Source of the DNA: Streptomyces pluripotens
Lineage (GTDB): Bacteria > Actinomycetota > Actinomycetes > Streptomycetales > Streptomycetaceae
DNA: 64,000 nucleotides
Assembly (NCBI RefSeq): GCF_000802245.2
Contig: NZ_CP021080.1
Location: 5,208,001 to 5,272,000, forward strand
Reading direction: 5' to 3'
How positions within the stretch are numbered: the stretch's first letter is position 1; the number at the start of each line of letters is the position of its first letter. This document shows positions 63,923 through 64,000 of this stretch, one piece after another. The notes below the pieces were generated by a model, which saw nothing but the letters and a program-made list of their open reading frames with translations, was not told where the DNA came from and did no database searches. A program made the position numbers and the translations under genes.

Positions 63923-64000
63923 GTGCAGCTCCAGACGTTCTTCAGTCCCTCCGTTCAGCACACGCTCGATGTCGTCGGCATCTTCGTGTTTGCGATCTCC
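63923..64000 (+). CDS. TRIC/UPF0126-family membrane protein, 5' end only
   Basis: Partial gene running off the window; 26 codons are visible. The N-terminus, starting MQLQTFFSPSVQHTLDVVG and continuing into a hydrophobic helix (IFVFAIS), matches the first segment of UPF0126/TRIC-type cation channel proteins such as YadS and YvgT. GTG 63923 has AGGAG about eleven bases upstream; an overlapping ATG at 63915 is in another frame and soon loses sense. Confidence is limited by length. Confidence 0.65.
   Translation, partial: MQLQTFFSPSVQHTLDVVGIFVFAIS

Overview
This window is a gene-dense stretch of Streptomyces chromosome. It has very high G+C with G/C-rich third codon positions, frequent GTG and TTG starts, leaderless promoters, a tandem actinobacterial glycine riboswitch, and the GlgE-type alpha-glucan pathway. 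From memory (not computed), the gene order resembles the S. coelicolor core region around SCO5426 to SCO5480. I see no integrase, transposase, CRISPR array, phage gene, rRNA or convincing tRNA, so most of it looks like core chromosome rather than an island.

Layout. 0-3.6 kb: 6-phosphofructokinase, a PBP4-type D-Ala-D-Ala carboxypeptidase and an XRE-like regulator. 3.7-10.2 kb: a CitA/CitB-type two-component system divergent from a dicarboxylate symporter, then a TetR regulator divergent from a drug-efflux MFS pump across a triple operator. 10.2-14.4 kb: a DUF2127 membrane protein, a MerR-thioredoxin pair behind a perfect MerR-type operator, and a HelD-family RNA polymerase recycling ATPase. 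14.5-25.3 kb: glgE-treS-mak-glgB on the minus strand with divergent glgP. The debranching enzyme glgX lies apart at 36.5-38.7 kb. 25.7-36.4 kb: a DUF1990 protein, a secreted M4 protease, a heterodimeric ABC exporter, a polyprenyl-phosphate glycosyltransferase pair, and a SigE-family sigma factor coupled to a Pro/Thr-rich membrane protein.

38.9-49.2 kb is rich in envelope and exported proteins: two tandem L,D-transpeptidase lipoproteins, enoyl-CoA hydratase, a HATPase regulator whose ribosome site sits in a hairpin, a deacetylase-like lipoprotein coupled to a YncE-like lipoprotein, a two-EF-hand protein, a PI-PLC-like phospholipase, and a secreted CHAP protein ending in exactly seven near-identical repeats. 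49.4-54.1 kb: the glycine/serine unit gcvT-gcvH-glyA-sdaA under the tandem glycine riboswitch. 54.2-56.8 kb: a P-loop ATPase and two SseB-like proteins. 57.1-63.5 kb: a five-gene oligopeptide ABC importer in bldK-like order. The window ends in the first codons of a TRIC/UPF0126 membrane protein.

How the genes work together. The carbon-storage genes convert trehalose to maltose (TreS), maltose to maltose-1-phosphate (Mak), and this to linear glucan (GlgE). GlgB branches the glucan, and GlgP and GlgX degrade it; pfkA feeds the released hexose phosphates into glycolysis. The gcv unit turns glycine into one-carbon units, serine and finally pyruvate. Many transcription units end in perfect stems of 11 to 26 bp. 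Three of these (after treS, after glyA, and between the oligopeptide-binding protein and its permease) lie inside apparent operons and probably set expression ratios. The most distinctive items are the CHAP/seven-repeat protein with its alternating 46/47-residue period, the deacetylase-like protein with an altered first catalytic motif, and several well-defined operator and leader structures.
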